DNA of 64,000 nucleotides, taken from Brachypodius melanocephalos. Taxonomy: Eukaryota > Chordata > Aves > Passeriformes > Pycnonotidae. A program made the translations under genes and the position numbers. The notes under the pieces were generated by a model. The model ran no database searches. It was not told where the DNA came from and saw only the letters and a program-made list of their open reading frames with translations. The stretch lies in NCBI GenBank assembly GCA_013398615.1, contig VZSR01000520.1:21813265-21877264 (forward strand). The letters run 5' to 3'. Shown here in pieces: positions 11,636-25,480 of the stretch; the first letter of the stretch is position 1; each line of letters starts with the position of its first letter.

Positions 11636-12086
11636 TCTGAGTCCAGGTTTGGGTCCTCCAGTACAACAAAATGTTAATAAACAAAAGGAAGCTCACTGGG
11701 GTGCCACCAAGGCAGGTAAGGTTATGAAATACTTGCCTTTAAAAGAGGAAGTTGAAGCAACTTGGCCACTTTCACCAAGCCTAGAGAACAGACAGCTTCA
11801 GAAGGACTCCAACACAGGTCCTTAATACCCATAAAGTCATAAAGATTGATTTATGCTCTTTCCACTGATGTATGGTGGGAGGACACCATCGAAACAAGAG
11901 ACTCTAATTAGACTTAAGGAAAAACCTTTTCCTATGGAGGACTCTCTTGCACAAGGAAATATTGCAGAAAAGCTGCACAGTAAGATAAAACCATCAACAA
12001 TCTTGTCTGCCTGCACAGCTGACCCTGCCTGAAGAAAGAATTTGGACCAGAGGCCTTCTGATACCCCTTCCAAACTGAATTACTCT
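11636..12086 (+). mobile_element. Old, decayed CR1 LINE fragment
   Basis: Despite heavy divergence, collinear CR1 blocks can be followed on the plus strand. These are 'ctgagtccaggtttgggtcc', 'ggtgccaccaaggcagg', 'cctagagaacagacagctt', 'atggtgggaggacacc', 'cttaaggaaaaac' and the 3' end 'agctgaccctgcctga ... ttggaccagaggccttctga ... ccccttccaaactgaattac'. It ends without poly(A) at about 12086. The CAG|gtaagg at 11712 and the open frame before it are derived from CR1, not from a host exon. Confidence 0.8.
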
Positions 12087-13450
12087 AAAAATGGAGTCCA
12101 GAGTTTTCTTAACTTACTGTATTTAATTTTGTTCTTGCTTGGATTTAGTTTTTGTTGTGCCATCATCCCCCCTTTTTCTAAAGGATATTCAGTGTACTGC
12201 AGCAGTCTTTCTTGCCATATTCTGATACAACCTCTCCCTCATCTACAGGGCAAAGACTTTTCTCGTAGCATCTATACAAATGTGATTTCTGAAAGTGAAC
12301 CTGGTTATTACAAGGCTATAAATCTTCCTTTTTTTAGCTGTGCAAATATAATGCTGAAAGTCATCCAGGAATAATTTTCAACATTTTGACATCTCCTGGT
12401 TTTTAGATTACTCTTGTGAAGAAGGACTTATATATCGATACAAAGGTATTTAATCAGATGACAAAGATAAAACTCAGTGTAGACAATTGCAAGGTAAAGC
12501 CTTGAATCTAAGTTACTTTAAGGCAACAACAGATTATTAGTAAATTGTAACAAATCTGGTTGTCAGTGTCAATGAAGTATGACAATGAAATACAGTATAA
12601 AGAAACAGTGGCATGGCAGGTATTAGAAAAAGTAGAATATTCTAAAATGTGTGCTATTGTCCAATAATTTTATTTTGGCAAATTTGTCATACATATTCAA
12701 TACTACAAAAAGTAAAAAAGTCTTAATACTTAGAAGAGTCCAGAGACAAGTTTCAACAAGTTACACCTACAATAATGTAATAAAAAGGTATAAAAATCAT
12801 TGGGACTATAAGCCAAACAAGTTCTCTAATTAGCATTAGAATTAGTAAATAAATCATATGGCTTAAAAAAAAAGGAGAAAAAATCATTAAAAATTATATG
12901 CAAACAGTAAAATAACAGTAATTGTCTTGCTGGAAAAAGGTATTTTAAAAGGTTATTATAATAGCTTTACCGGATACTATGAAAAGAATATTTACCCTTA
13001 TGCAAAAAAGAAATCTTTAATTTTACAGGTTTTATGTTATAATATAGAAGAATTTATGTACTTTCTTTCAGTATTTAAATTAAAAAATTATAAACTTTTA
13101 AAGGGAAGTTTACTTTGAAATTATACAGAACTACATTTTCTAGATTGTCTCAATTAACTTTTGTAGAATAACTACCAGGAAAGATGAGATCGTAAAAAGA
13201 AATACAATATGTATTAAAATAATACTAGGAAAGACTGCAAGATTACTGTGTAAAAACTTTGAGGGAATTTTCTTAGATTTGAATGGAATCTGCACTATAG
13301 TGGTAACAAGGTAAGAATCATGCAACATATACTAAAACATGAACCATTTCTGACTACAGACTTCCATACTACATAGTAGTAACACAGATTAGAAGACAAA
13401 GCTGCTCCACAATGGAGATATACAAAGAAAATATCATACAGTTCTCAATA

Positions 13451-13492
13451 TATATGTTCTAAATTATTTTCTATATGTTCTAAATTATTTCC
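13451..13492. repeat. Tandem duplication, period 21, two copies
   Basis: The unit tatatgttctaaattattt begins at 13451 and again at 13472, and the copies are nearly identical. This suggests a recent replication-slippage duplication. Confidence 0.85.
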
Positions 13493-16269
13493 TAAAATTT
13501 GAAGATTCAATGATGTGATGGTAATTACTATCTCCTTTCTAAACAGTTTTCAAAAATGTTCTTTCCAAAAGCTCATTTGGAAATAAAAAAGCTACAGAAT
13601 AAGAAGAAAAGCCCTTGCATGGAAGAATCAATGCATTAAAGAGGGAAAAACCAAACTATCCATTCTCACAACAGGAAGAGATAATGTATACTGTTATATG
13701 TAGTCAAAAATCTGGAAAATGGGAGCAGACAACAGTGGTGAGGATCCTGTCATTGTGATGATGGCTGTTAGGCAATGAAGATACATGCCATGGTGAAGAA
13801 CCACAGAAGGGTCTCAGAATAAAGTGACGGTGTAAAAGAATAGCAAATGTCATTCCATGTACATAAATGTGATGCACAAAGGAGAGAAATGAATTCTGAT
13901 TTCACACGGAAAAATAATAGACTCAGAAGCATCCATTATTTCACCCATTCAAGTGCAAAATTTTGGACTACAATATAAAAAGTTGACTCAGTTTTAACAA
14001 CCAAAGAAAATCAAATGTTAAGAATTTCTAAGAAAGGAATATAAACCAGAAAAGGGTGTGAGATGACATATGATGACATAAATGTGTGTTTGTATGTGGT
14101 GACTGTGTTCAACCGTGGTCCATCCCTTTGCCTCCAAATGAAGCCTTACAACTGGAAAGATTCAGAAGACACAGTTAAAGCTATAGGTTGCCTTCCAATA
14201 CAAGAGCCAATGTAAGCTTACACTTCTCAAAATCTGGAAATTACTTGCACTAAATGTCAAATATCTGCAAAATCATGAAGGCACAGGAAACGGACTGATT
14301 CACCCTCTCTAATACAGGAAGTTTCATGGAGAAAGGTTGAAAAATGCATTAAAGGGGATGGTGGTTCTTTTGCAAGTGCTCATTACTAAGTAGTAGAGTT
14401 TCTGTCACCTTTCTATACGCTTCACTTTAACACAAATGGACTGGTAATGTGCATATTTCTGAAGGGAACAATTTTCAAAAACTCATACTGATGCCGAGGA
14501 CTTTAATCAGAGATTGCAGCAGAATGCAACCTGCTTATGTATTCTCACATGCAATAAATACGGATATTTAAGTTCCACACATGGTATGGTCCTTCCTGAA
14601 TACTGAGGTTTCTTCCTTAGGGAAAGCAGCAATCATTATACAGCCTGAGTAAGCTATTATTGAAATACAATTTTTATTTTACACATTGTCAGACCTTGTG
14701 TTAAAAACATAACTCAACATATGAAGCGTAATTTAAGGGATAATTATTCCGAACATCAGATTTCATTAATCAGAACAAGGTCATTGCAAAATTGATCAGG
14801 ACAGACATTATGTCTTCTAAGTCATTACACAAGAAGATAGAATTGAGGAATCAAGATACGTCTCTGTAACAGATGACGGAGAATGCAAAGCATGAATGCA
14901 GAAAACTTGAGTGCTATTTCACTTACACAGGTCAGACAGATTCTTGCTTTTCATTTGGCTAGCAAGAACTTTTAAAGCTACCCTGAGTTTGAAGTTCTAC
15001 CTCTGTGAGTGTATTTTAAAATATAAATAAGTTTAATATATCAAGGAAACAAAATAGGATACAATAGTCAGAGAAACAATGAGAATTTCAAAAAGTCATG
15101 TCATGTTAGTAGAGAGGCAAACAACTACACTTGCACAAACATGATTACACAAAACATAATATGCTGTAACTGCTTCAAGTTAACTGAAAGCAAATGTGTA
15201 AAAGGTTTTCAAATGTATTAAATATGCAGCTTAATGACTACAAAGTTAAATGTGAATGTAAAAGCAATGGTCTCAAAAAGTTACAGTAAATATATGCTCA
15301 TAAGAAATCCATAAATGACAGTAATTTATACATAAGAATTAATTTTCAATAATATTTACATCACATACACTGACTTTGAAAGAAAATCTGAATGTCATAA
15401 CAAAAAAGTCTGCACTTAGGCTACTAATTTACTGAAGTACCCAAAAAGAAAGTAAAAAAAAATCAATTAAAGAACACTCAAAAACAACATTTCCATTTTA
15501 AAACCGACAAAATTTTATAAAATTTTGCATGAAAATACCCATCCCTAGTGGAATTCTTAGTTAAAACAAATCCTTGAGATAATATACAATACTTCATAAA
15601 AAGTTAGTGGGTTCTCTATTTTCTATATCTAATAGTTCATGAACTCTTTCTTATCAGATTCTGTCATCTATACAAAATACATCCATCCAGTGTTACACAG
15701 TAATAAAAGCATTAGTCTAGTTTATATTAACAATTGTTTACCTTTGTCATCAGGCAGTTTATTTTAGATTTAAATTATTTGCTGAAAACAATAAACCTTA
15801 GTTTGCCAACTACTTCAAAAGCATTTTCCTGTAGCTAGCATTCTTATCTACAGGTTAATTTTTGCCTTCTCACACATATCCCCCTATGTTTCTTGGTGCA
15901 TTCTTCATGGTCCTGATGCATTGATTAATCTAGCTACAATAAAGAACCTGTAACTTCCATAACCTAAACATGCTCACTTCTGTTGAAAGTCTGACAAAAC
16001 AAGCACTTTTTATAGAATAAAAAACAATTCTATATAACTGTTTTAATTTTTCGTTATGCAGCATTGGATAGTATGATCAAGTAAATAAAAATATTATTAA
16101 CTGTTCTGTTGCTTCACAAATGGTTACTGTAAAAGTCTCAGTTCACTATTGGGTGAAACATATCCTAAATGTGTTTACATTACGGGTTTTGTAGCAATCA
16201 GAAATAGAAATCAAGCTAACTTCAAAAATGGCAATCACTTAAAATACCTTAATTAAAAGTAATTAAATA

Positions 16270-16293
16270 ATTTTTATTTAATTAAATAAAAAT
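16270..16293. repeat. AT-only perfect palindrome, 24 bp
   Basis: The half-site ATTTTTATTTAA is followed directly by its reverse complement. Being entirely A and T, it is less unlikely by chance than the mixed-base palindromes elsewhere in the window. Confidence 0.75.
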
Positions 16294-17236
16294 AAACTAC
16301 TAGGAGGATTTATCAATACAAAATTTTTATAGTTTTTATATATTACAGCATTTCACAACTATGGAACTACTCTTGATCAACTGACACCTTAATTTTCCAT
16401 TTTAAGTTTTAATGCCTGCTTGAACTATAGTCATGGTGAGACTTCCCAGTGGAGTAAATCCTTAATGTCCACATAGCAAGTATAATGTCTGTGATATGGA
16501 TCTTTAGCAGGTGATTTAATAAACAGAATCTTTGCCATCTCTTCTTTCTGTTAGTCCTGAAGTAACAGCAAGCTGACAAACCATCTTAGGCTGGTCATCC
16601 TGAAGAGGCTTGCTCAATAAATAACAAATTAGGCCTGATTAAAAGCCTTATCAAAGAAGTATTGTTCAGAGTATAATTAGTTTAAAAATAAGTACCTCTT
16701 ATAGTTAATTGATAATGAGTATAAATCTGGCAAGAAATTTGTATTTTTTTTTTTTAATGACTGAGTCTTTAAAGTCATACTTGGCTTTCAGCAATGACAG
16801 ATAGAAAGCCAACTTCAAAAAACAGAGCCTCTACTGAAACCTGATAAAATAATTTCACAATGCCACCTGTCAAGATAGTGCTCCCGTAGTACTTCAAATA
16901 TTTTGAAGTGGGATGAACAAAGGCATTAGAAAAGAAGAAGAGCTCTTTCAGTTAAACGACAATGATTGTCAGTTAAACATATATGATTAACATCCCACAC
17001 TGCATCATACCAGATAGACTCTTAGAAAAGTTCTTAAGCTACTAAGCTACTATCTAAAAGTAGTATTCTAAAGACAGAATGTTTCTAGTAAGACATTTCC
17101 ATGTGTACCTTCTTCTGATTTCAAGAAATGTGCTAACTGGAATCAACTAGCAACATGTTCACAGAGCAGACACATTTTATTTAACTTACATATAAAAACA
17201 TCTGTCCCCTAATGTCCAGGCTTCCTTCTTCTAATG

Positions 17237-17261
17237 AAAAAAAAAAAAAAAAAAAAAAAAA
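17237..17261. repeat. Poly(A) run, 25 bases
   Basis: Pure A homopolymer on the plus strand, between CTAATG and GGTAATTT. There is no evidence that it is a retrocopy tail. Confidence 0.9.
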
Positions 17262-19626
17262 GGTAATTTAAAAAAATACCTCTTTGTAAGTAAAAGAGGT
17301 TAAATTTAAATTTCAGAATGAAAGAAGTCTGAATTATGGGGTTTATTTTTACATAATTTTTAAACAGACTTCAGCTAAAGTTACTTGATCTCACATTTAG
17401 AATAGATGGCCCTAGTCTTTCACTGCAATCTACTACAGTGTGATACACACAGGACAATTTATTTTTAAATGCAACCTACAATTTAGTCCAATACATATAC
17501 ATATTCATTAAGTCTGATCAATCTAATCAAAGATGTCCTTGAAAGTATTCTCAAGGAAGACATTAAATCAGCATAAAATAACTATTATAAGCCACACAGC
17601 AGACGGAAAAAAAGGTTACTATATATTGAAACATTTCAGCAATATGAAAACTCAGTTTCTACATTTTTAGAAATATATTCTATGTATCATGACTTTGCAA
17701 ACTAAACTGTTTTGTATGAAAATACAAAACAAACTATATGTACATACCTGATATTCAGATATAGATTTGTTTCTGCACTAAGCCTGAAGTATTTTACTAA
17801 CAAAGGTAGAAAATACCTTCATTATTATTACATCAAACAAGTTAAAACCAAAACATTTGAATGGGAGAATTTTTATCTATGATACAGAAGAAGATTAAGT
17901 ATCTGATGTTATGTGCTGAATAGGTATATTCATCATTTAATTACATGGCAGTTATTAATGCACAAAATTCAAAGTCCACATAGCATAGCTTCCAGAAGAG
18001 TAACATGCTTCTTGTACGTCACCAGCAGCACCTTAGAAAAGTAATATAATACATCATGTGCTTCCTGTGCATTTAAACCCTCTACAAGCACAATATAACA
18101 ATATTTAATTTACAGACATCGAGTAATCCTTATTATTAAATCTTCTACACAATTAGAGTAACAGGAAAAAATTCTGCAAATTGTAAAAAAAAGTATGTTT
18201 TGCATCAATAATAACGTCCTTCAGTTTTACTGGTGAATTTAAGAACTTTATTCTAGCTTAATGTTGACTTTATAAATAGCTGCTGATATTCATATCAAGA
18301 TTCTTTCCTCTTCCCTCTTACTTTCCTCACCACTGAACATCATGGCAGCAGATACTAATGGAAACATGTTGACCTATACTCTAGAAGAAAAAGAGATGGA
18401 AGAAAGTGTTTAAAGCAGTAAGAGATAAGTATCAGTGTTTAAAGCAAAAGTGAACACATACACATAATGACAGAAACTATTTCAATCTCCTTTTGTTCTT
18501 ATGTTTCTGCAGTTACTCCTTAAAAAGCAGGAAAGGGAAAATGGTATTAACTCACAATCCATGAAGTACAGCATACGTCCAGCTATATTCTTTGGCATTT
18601 ATAATTTGACAATCAAGACAGATTCTATGAAAAGGACTGGGAAGGAATACAGAAGCTCAAATGTTTTTAAGAAAAGCTTTCTTCATGCAAGGGATCACAC
18701 ATAATTTGGGGGATCTATAATCATTAACAAAAAGTGTGAGTTCAACATGGTAAAATTCCTTCTAGGAAAAGGAATTCAAGTATAGAAAACTGATGAGCAG
18801 GGACAACATTTTGCATTCGACAAGATGTAGAGTTAGAAAGCAATTAAATTCAAGTGGTGTGATCAGAGAACGTTTTAAGACAAATGACTTTGAAAGTGGC
18901 TTTTTGAAGAAATGAAAGTTAAAGACCTAGATAAGACTTTGGTAACCTGTAAAGAAGAACAAGCACATGAAGATTTTTATAAACAAAGAGCAAAGTGTAG
19001 ATGCATGCAATCTGAAATGTCATAGATCAGCTATAAAATTTGACAGACAGATTATAGTCTTGAAAAGAAAGGGTATGTTGTCCACAGTAACCAAAAATGA
19101 GTAAGAAGGAAGGGTCTGTGAAGAGAACTCGGATCAGTTTTCAAATTACTTATTCATCTAAGTAGAGTATCTATAGGATAGCCACAGTCAAGACAAGATG
19201 TGCTAGGGATCACAGACAGGAACACTAGATGTGTGCATCACCGCGAGAAACAAAAAATACACTCCTGACCAAATCTGTGTGGAAGATCATGTGTATCAAT
19301 GAGGAATATCAGGAAGCAAATCTCTGGCACACAGATTAAAGTGAGATGATGGCAGGCAACCTACCAAATGATGGGATATATGAAGACAAAGTCACAAATG
19401 GACAACAGTTTCTTGTAGTTGATCATGACTACAGAGCCGTACTCAGTAATTGAAATGAGTGTGAAAAAATTGCATACAGGTGTAGTTCAGGAAGAACAGA
19501 TAAAGGGAGCAAAATAGTAGAGTCATACAATTTTAACAAGAGGAAATCACTAACTAATAGAACAAAATCTGAAATGAATGAGTTCCAAAGAAAAGGAAGA
19601 TACAACTAACTCAATATTGGTATATA

Positions 19627-19650
19627 CCATATACCCAGCTGGGTATATGG
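19627..19650. repeat. Perfect 24-bp palindrome
   Basis: CCATATACCCAG is followed without a spacer by its exact reverse complement, CTGGGTATATGG. The centre CAGCTG is itself an E-box-like hexamer. The composition is mixed, so a chance perfect 12-bp arm is unlikely in 64 kb. Confidence 0.9.
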
Positions 19651-20289
19651 GATTACTTTGTACGAAATGCATTAAAAATGCAGAAAAAATAGAGGCTTAT
19701 GCTTGCCAAACAAAAAATAATCTATTTCTGGGGATTACAGATAGGAGAAAAAAATGCACTGATATCTTCCATCTGACATTGCATTTATAATTTTGCAGAG
19801 AGTTCAATAGAAGTTTATAAAGCTGGCCACAGTTCTTCCTGCTCCTCCTAATTAATGAATCATCTACAAATGCTAACTACCTAAAAAAACCCCCAAAACC
19901 AGGAGTATAAAACAGTTCCCTAATTAAAAGATAATCTTTTTGTTACATATCCATTTTTTTCTAAATATATGATGAAAATCTAATCTTAATTTTTCACACT
20001 TTGGATAGTTTTACAGAATAAGATTGCTATTATACCTGAAAATATGAATTTTGTTAGTGTCACTCCCAACTTTTAGTCAATATCTATAAAAATAAAATTT
20101 TAAAAACTTTTGGGGCTCTTTGAGAGCCAACTATATAGAGAAAAAAGTACTTTCCTTCAAGCTACAGTGTTTGAAAAGTAGTCATAAATTAGAGAAAGGT
20201 AGCAAGCTCAAGCAAAAGAAAATCAAAATTTTAAAATCTGGTTATATAATTGAATTAAATACCCAATTGCCTTTTCTCTTTCCTCCTCC

Positions 20290-20375
20290 TGTTCCTGTTT
20301 TTTTATTTGTTTCTTTGTTTTGGTTTCTTTGTTTGTTTTTGGGGTTTTTTTTGCAAGGGCACTGCTTTTTCCCCC
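20290..20375. repeat. T/G-rich low-complexity tract
   Basis: A T-rich run with TTTG and GGGG units is followed by a run of C residues at about 20371. It is the opposite polarity to most low-complexity tracts in the window. Confidence 0.75.
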
Positions 20376-20917
20376 CCATCTAAAGTGCTGCTTTATTATT
20401 GTTAGAAATATTCATTAGAATGGAAGCAGCTGAGATTTATTTTTATTTGTTGAACCTCATGTTAGCCAGTGAAATGTGGTGCTATAAAATAGCAGGCCTT
20501 ATTAAAAAGGAAAAATAATTTTATTAACAAACCCATAAGCCTTCATATAACACAATATGGCAAAATATATAGTACTAAACTATCACGGTATCAGATGTGC
20601 ACTAACACTCATGAAAGCCTATTTAATCTGCTAAATGTATTTTAATGTGGTTACTGATATGAACAAAAGTGGCATAAAAAAATGAAGAAATTAGACTGTA
20701 AACTGTGAAAAACAGAATAGGATGACGTAATATTAGAAGTAATTTCTCACAAGAATCCTGTGCTGAATTAGAGCAACTTTCCAGCGATATGGCATTTCCT
20801 TCCTGTGCCACTCCATACTCCCTGAAAATATATAAAACGGAATGGGTTTTACAGTACATGGAGTCACGTTAATGTCAGTTACTCTCTAGGCTTTATGATT
20901 CCTTAAGGACATACCAC

Positions 20918-20939
20918 AAAAAAAAAAAAAAAAAAAAAA
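20918..20939. repeat. Poly(A) run, 22 bases
   Basis: Pure A homopolymer on the plus strand, between ACATACCAC and TCTTACTC. Confidence 0.9.
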
Positions 20940-23900
20940 TCTTACTCCACAAATGAATTTAGTTTTTGTGCTGCAGACAAACCTGATGCTGGTAAGATAC
21001 GGCCAACGAATGCACTGGAACAACTGTCTGCAGCTCACCCTGCACTGAGATACCCTTCAGAAACACCACACTTTTAACACTCACACTAAAACCAGATGTT
21101 TCTTTGTTCTAAGATTCAATGACACTCAAAATGCTCCAAAATTTGATTTTAGAGCAACCAAACTTACAAGTCCATGTAACAAAATTTTGGCCTGGTTTAA
21201 AACAGTTGGTGCCATCGACTTCAGAAACCTATTTTTCTAGTCAAACACTACAAAAACACCAGAATTGCATTCCACAGACAGTGTTTCAGGAAGCAACCTG
21301 CACACAACTCCAAAGTAAGGAACAGGTCCTCCTTACTCTTACCTAAAGAGCAAAAAATTGCAAATGTATCCACAGAATACCTAAGAGTAGTTGGCAGAAA
21401 TTTGAAAAAAATATATCTAAGGTCCAAATTCAACATGTTAGTATTTTCGTGTACCAATTTGGACTACAGAGACTTTTAAGTATCAGTACCTTTACGGGAT
21501 GGGAATTACAGCTGCCTGACGCACTCTCCTTCCCAGCAGTATCAGCCAAAGCTCACATTTCCAGTCTGTGATATCTGGTAAAAAATTGAATGGAATGCCA
21601 TGTCACTGCTCTGCAGATTTCTGAAACTGAAGTAGCTGCTTTTTTTTCCTATGTAGTGGCTATAAGACCTCACATGCCGGCTTTTCTCTAACAAGCATAT
21701 CCAGTTTGAACTAGTTCCCTCCTTTCTAAAAGAGCTGAGGTTTTTAGGAATGTATGGACTAATATGCTTTGCAGCTCATTTTGAAAACTAGTGAATACTA
21801 GAAAAACTCTAATGCTGTGTTCATTCATTAGAAAAAATGCCACCTTTGTTTTTAATATTTTTGCTAGAGATAAATGACATTTCTTGAATGTCCAATCCAT
21901 TCTTGATTTAGGTAAATGCTGCCAAAGGCTTTTAATTTTTTTTCCATCTTCATACCTATTCAGCCACTAAAATAAAGTGATATAGAAGATTTATACCAAA
22001 GGAAATGAAGAGAAATTAAAACAGAGCTGCCATCAGAGGACTTCAAGGTAAAATTATATTTCACAATGGAAGATGATCCTTTAACAGCAGATGTCCTACA
22101 ATATATCCTTGACAAAACTGGGAAATAGAAATTAGAACTTTTAGATTAGTACCTGCAATCCTAATTCTTATGTAACAATTAAACACTAAACATATCCTAA
22201 AGAATATTTATACTATAAAGCTCACAGAGCTTTAACTATGTGCTTTGAACCTTTGATTTGGTTGAAGTGCTTTTGATTTTAGTTTAGTTTCGTAATATAC
22301 AGGCACAAAAAAATAAAGTGTTCAAAATCATTTTAATACAATTTTGCAGAAAATCACAATACAGAAATTTCATTGCTTCAAATGAAGTTTTTTGGTTAAT
22401 GAAGAAAAGCACCTATACTAATTGATTACTACATGAACAATCGAATCTTTCAGGTGAAAAATTTAAGAGCTATATTGTTACAATAAGAATTTTCTTCTTA
22501 GTATTAGATTCCACCTAGACTTACAAATGAAAGCACAGACTGTATTTTAGAATCTAAACAAATCCAAATAGTCTTCATGAAAACAATCTGAGAATTAAAA
22601 AGCAGAAAATAATCTTTTTCCAAAGTGAATCACAAATATTTTACACATATATGTGTGCACATATTTTGATTCTGTAAATTTTCTTTTCAATACGCAATTA
22701 GTAACTTCATTAGATGCTTCTTCAAATTTCAGAACTTTGCAAGTGATGGAAACTGTCCAGCCATTAAGTTTAAAAAAAAAAAAACCTGAAAGCAATACAA
22801 ACTGAGCTAGTCATGAGACAAGGAAAATACTCAGAAAAATCATAACTCATGTAACAGGAAAAGGTAAAATTATGTCACTGCATTTATTTTTCAGCAGAGC
22901 ATGTAGATAAAATGAAAACATCTAGGTTGCTGTATTTAAAGGAATTGATCAAATTCTAAGGCTGGAAATTTCTTCCAGGAGCAGTTTTTGGACAAGAAAG
23001 GTGTTGACAAAAATGACAAAGACCTTCTCAAAAATAGAAAATACCATGCACATTTTCATTTTAGGTATGATGATACATACCTAATAATTTAGGTTAGGTA
23101 TGAGTGGATATATAATATATGCATTTAAGGTATATAGTAATAGCTTGGTATTATGACTAGTGCCTTCTCTATACTCCATTAAAAAAGTAATATTGCTAAG
23201 ATCACAAGTTCCATAATTTTCCTCAGCCTTTACCTTAGTTCTTCTGTAAACACACTGAAAATATGTAGTAGTCTAGATTAATTCCAAAATGCTCATATCT
23301 AGACTTTTTCTCTAGAAAATTTAGAGTATGTTCTAAAATGCAGCTGAGGTTGATGAAGATGTCTATGGCACACTATCCAGTGTCGATTATTTTACTAAAT
23401 GCATGAAATCGATGTGCTGTGTCAGAAATGGTCACTCACTATAGAAATAACACAGGTACTTTTAAGAAAATATAAAAGTATTTAAACTGGTCTCAGATCC
23501 AATTTAATATAGTAGTTTGGAGAAATCTGATGACAAGAGAGTCAGGAAAGATAGCAGTAAGTGTCTGGGGCTGCACCATTTTTCTCTAACATTAGATACA
23601 AATTTAAGATGAAAGTACTGAGGAATGCAAATCTTTCAGTCCATGTGAATTATGCATTTCAACACATAAGCACCACTGTACTACAGCTACTCCATTTGGC
23701 AAAGAGGAATTAAAACATTTGGATACTCATTTATTTATTCCAAATACAATTAATGTGATCTAGCAGACAACAGAAAAAATATCTCTGTAGAGAAATTACA
23801 TCTGTTGCTCCAATGAACAAGCTTGAATGCCATAAAAATAATACATTTATATATTCTGTGGCAATGATACAATTATTTTCAACTTCTTCCCTGAAATGTC

Positions 23901-25387
23901 TCTCTGCTACACATAGCCACAAAAAGAATTTCCTTCTATGTGTTTGTAAGGTTATATATCTGTTCCATCATTTTACAAGAGATTGATGGTCTTATTTTTA
24001 ATTAGAATTAATTTTATTAATTAAAAAACTAAAATTAACCTATTCCCTTTATCTTATAAATAATACATAGAAAAAAAGATAAATAGAATCAGAATTATTA
24101 TATTATCTGGTAATTTTGGTGTATTTTCATATATACCTGTTACATATACCTGTTATATTTTCACTGTTACACAAAGGAGTGAAGCTCAGCTCTGTGGTAA
24201 TATTTATCTAAAATTGAGAGAAAAATCTGAGGAGTAGAAGAGATATGCAGTCTATAGTTCGTTTTATTATTTACTACTAAAATTTTCATTTTAAGAAAGA
24301 GTTTAGGGTTGTTTGTATTCCAATATATGATATTTCAGTGCAAGTGGGAGTAAGGGTTTCTTACAAATTAAAAAAATATTTTGAACAAAAAAAACCCCAA
24401 CATCCATCCTCAATTTTAGGCCACCTTCACAGGTGCACACTTAAAGAAGTTCTGCCTCTAAGAAGGGTCAGTATTTGCACTGAGGATTCAAATAACGTGG
24501 GCTGTTTTAATTCCAAAATTCACTCTAAATCTGGTTCACCTAGAAAAATTAACATCAGACAGGGGATGTGAGCATACATTGTTCATTCCTTAAGGACATA
24601 CACTGAACATGAAGAGGAGAAGGAAGAATCAGATCAAGAACCCAAAGTAGCATGATGCTGTGTGTAACTGTTATTTTGTTAGAAGTGTGTTAAATAATCA
24701 TTCCCAAAATCGTAATCCTAGGTTAAGTAAGCTATCAAAACACAACTGACAGTCTACACTTTGGCATGCCTGAAGTCATATTTAGTTTGAATTCCTTAAC
24801 ACCACTGTTGCATTAATGACTTCACATCCAAAGCATTGTTCCCAAGGGTGAGACTGATTAACTGAAACTTAGTAAATAATAGAATGCAAATATTCAGAGT
24901 CATGCAGTTCAAGTGCATTCACCTATTTTTTATAAAGGAAGTACAGTTCAAGAGGTACAAGAAACAAGTGTATTTCAAGCATTTTCCAATCAAGCTTATT
25001 TTCTTCCTATGTTTGGTTTGTACTTTATTAATAAAGAAGAAGAGTTGTGCACTATTTCCTGTCTCTCAACTAACAAAACTGAAGCAGAAGACAACAATTT
25101 ATAGAAGACAAGGTCCACATGTATTACAAATTATTTAGTCTGACAGCTCTTACACATGTGAAGAGAAAAAACAGAGAAAAACTATTGTGGAGTTATGTGC
25201 AGCACTTAAGTTCTCTAAAATGTAACTGAATAGAAAATGCTTCACTTTGTGAATAGCCAATGAAAAATCTGACGATGCAAGTGTAAAAATATTCAAAATC
25301 TTGCAAAGATATTCCTACTTTTATATACATAAACACACACACGTGCAATTCCATTTGCTTTTGGAAAGGCAGTACAGTAAACCTTTT

Positions 25388-25480
25388 AAACTAAATTGGC
25401 TTAGACAATTTAGTTTCATTACAAAATTAAATCGTCTTTATTGTACAAATAACTAAAACTAAATCAGACAATTTAGTTAT
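25388..25480. repeat. Cluster of inverted and direct repeats of CAATTTAGTT
   Basis: AAACTAAATTG (25388-25398) and CAATTTAGTTT (25406-25416) are perfect 11-bp complements around a 7-base loop. A further direct copy, CAATTTAGTT, lies at 25469-25478, with related AACTAAAACTAAATC just before it. This could form a small hairpin or be a decayed inverted-repeat element. Confidence 0.7.

Larger units (their letters stand above)
12087..20289. other. Long unique AT-rich non-coding stretch
   Basis: No gene or transposon is recognised across about 8 kb. It holds a 21-bp tandem duplication (13451), an AT-only palindrome (16270), a T run near 16746 and an A run at 17237. A 24-bp palindrome lies at 19627. 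Open frames are 60-70 codons at most and unremarkable, fitting intronic or intergenic DNA. Confidence 0.55.

Noticed and set aside
11624..11716. Possible plus-strand exon with acceptor ttacag and donor CAG|gtaagg and a fully open 31-codon frame
   Set aside because: Most of the segment, including the donor region, aligns with CR1 sequence that continues to a recognisable CR1 3' end at about 12086, so the signal is a transposon remnant.
13275..13308. 34-base segment between ttttcttag and AAG|gtaaga
   Set aside because: Very short, modest acceptor and no recognisable peptide; likely chance.
20898..24600. Shared 17-mer attccttaaggacatac at about 20898 and 24586
   Set aside because: Flanks do not align, and one such match in 64 kb of AT-rich sequence is not surprising.
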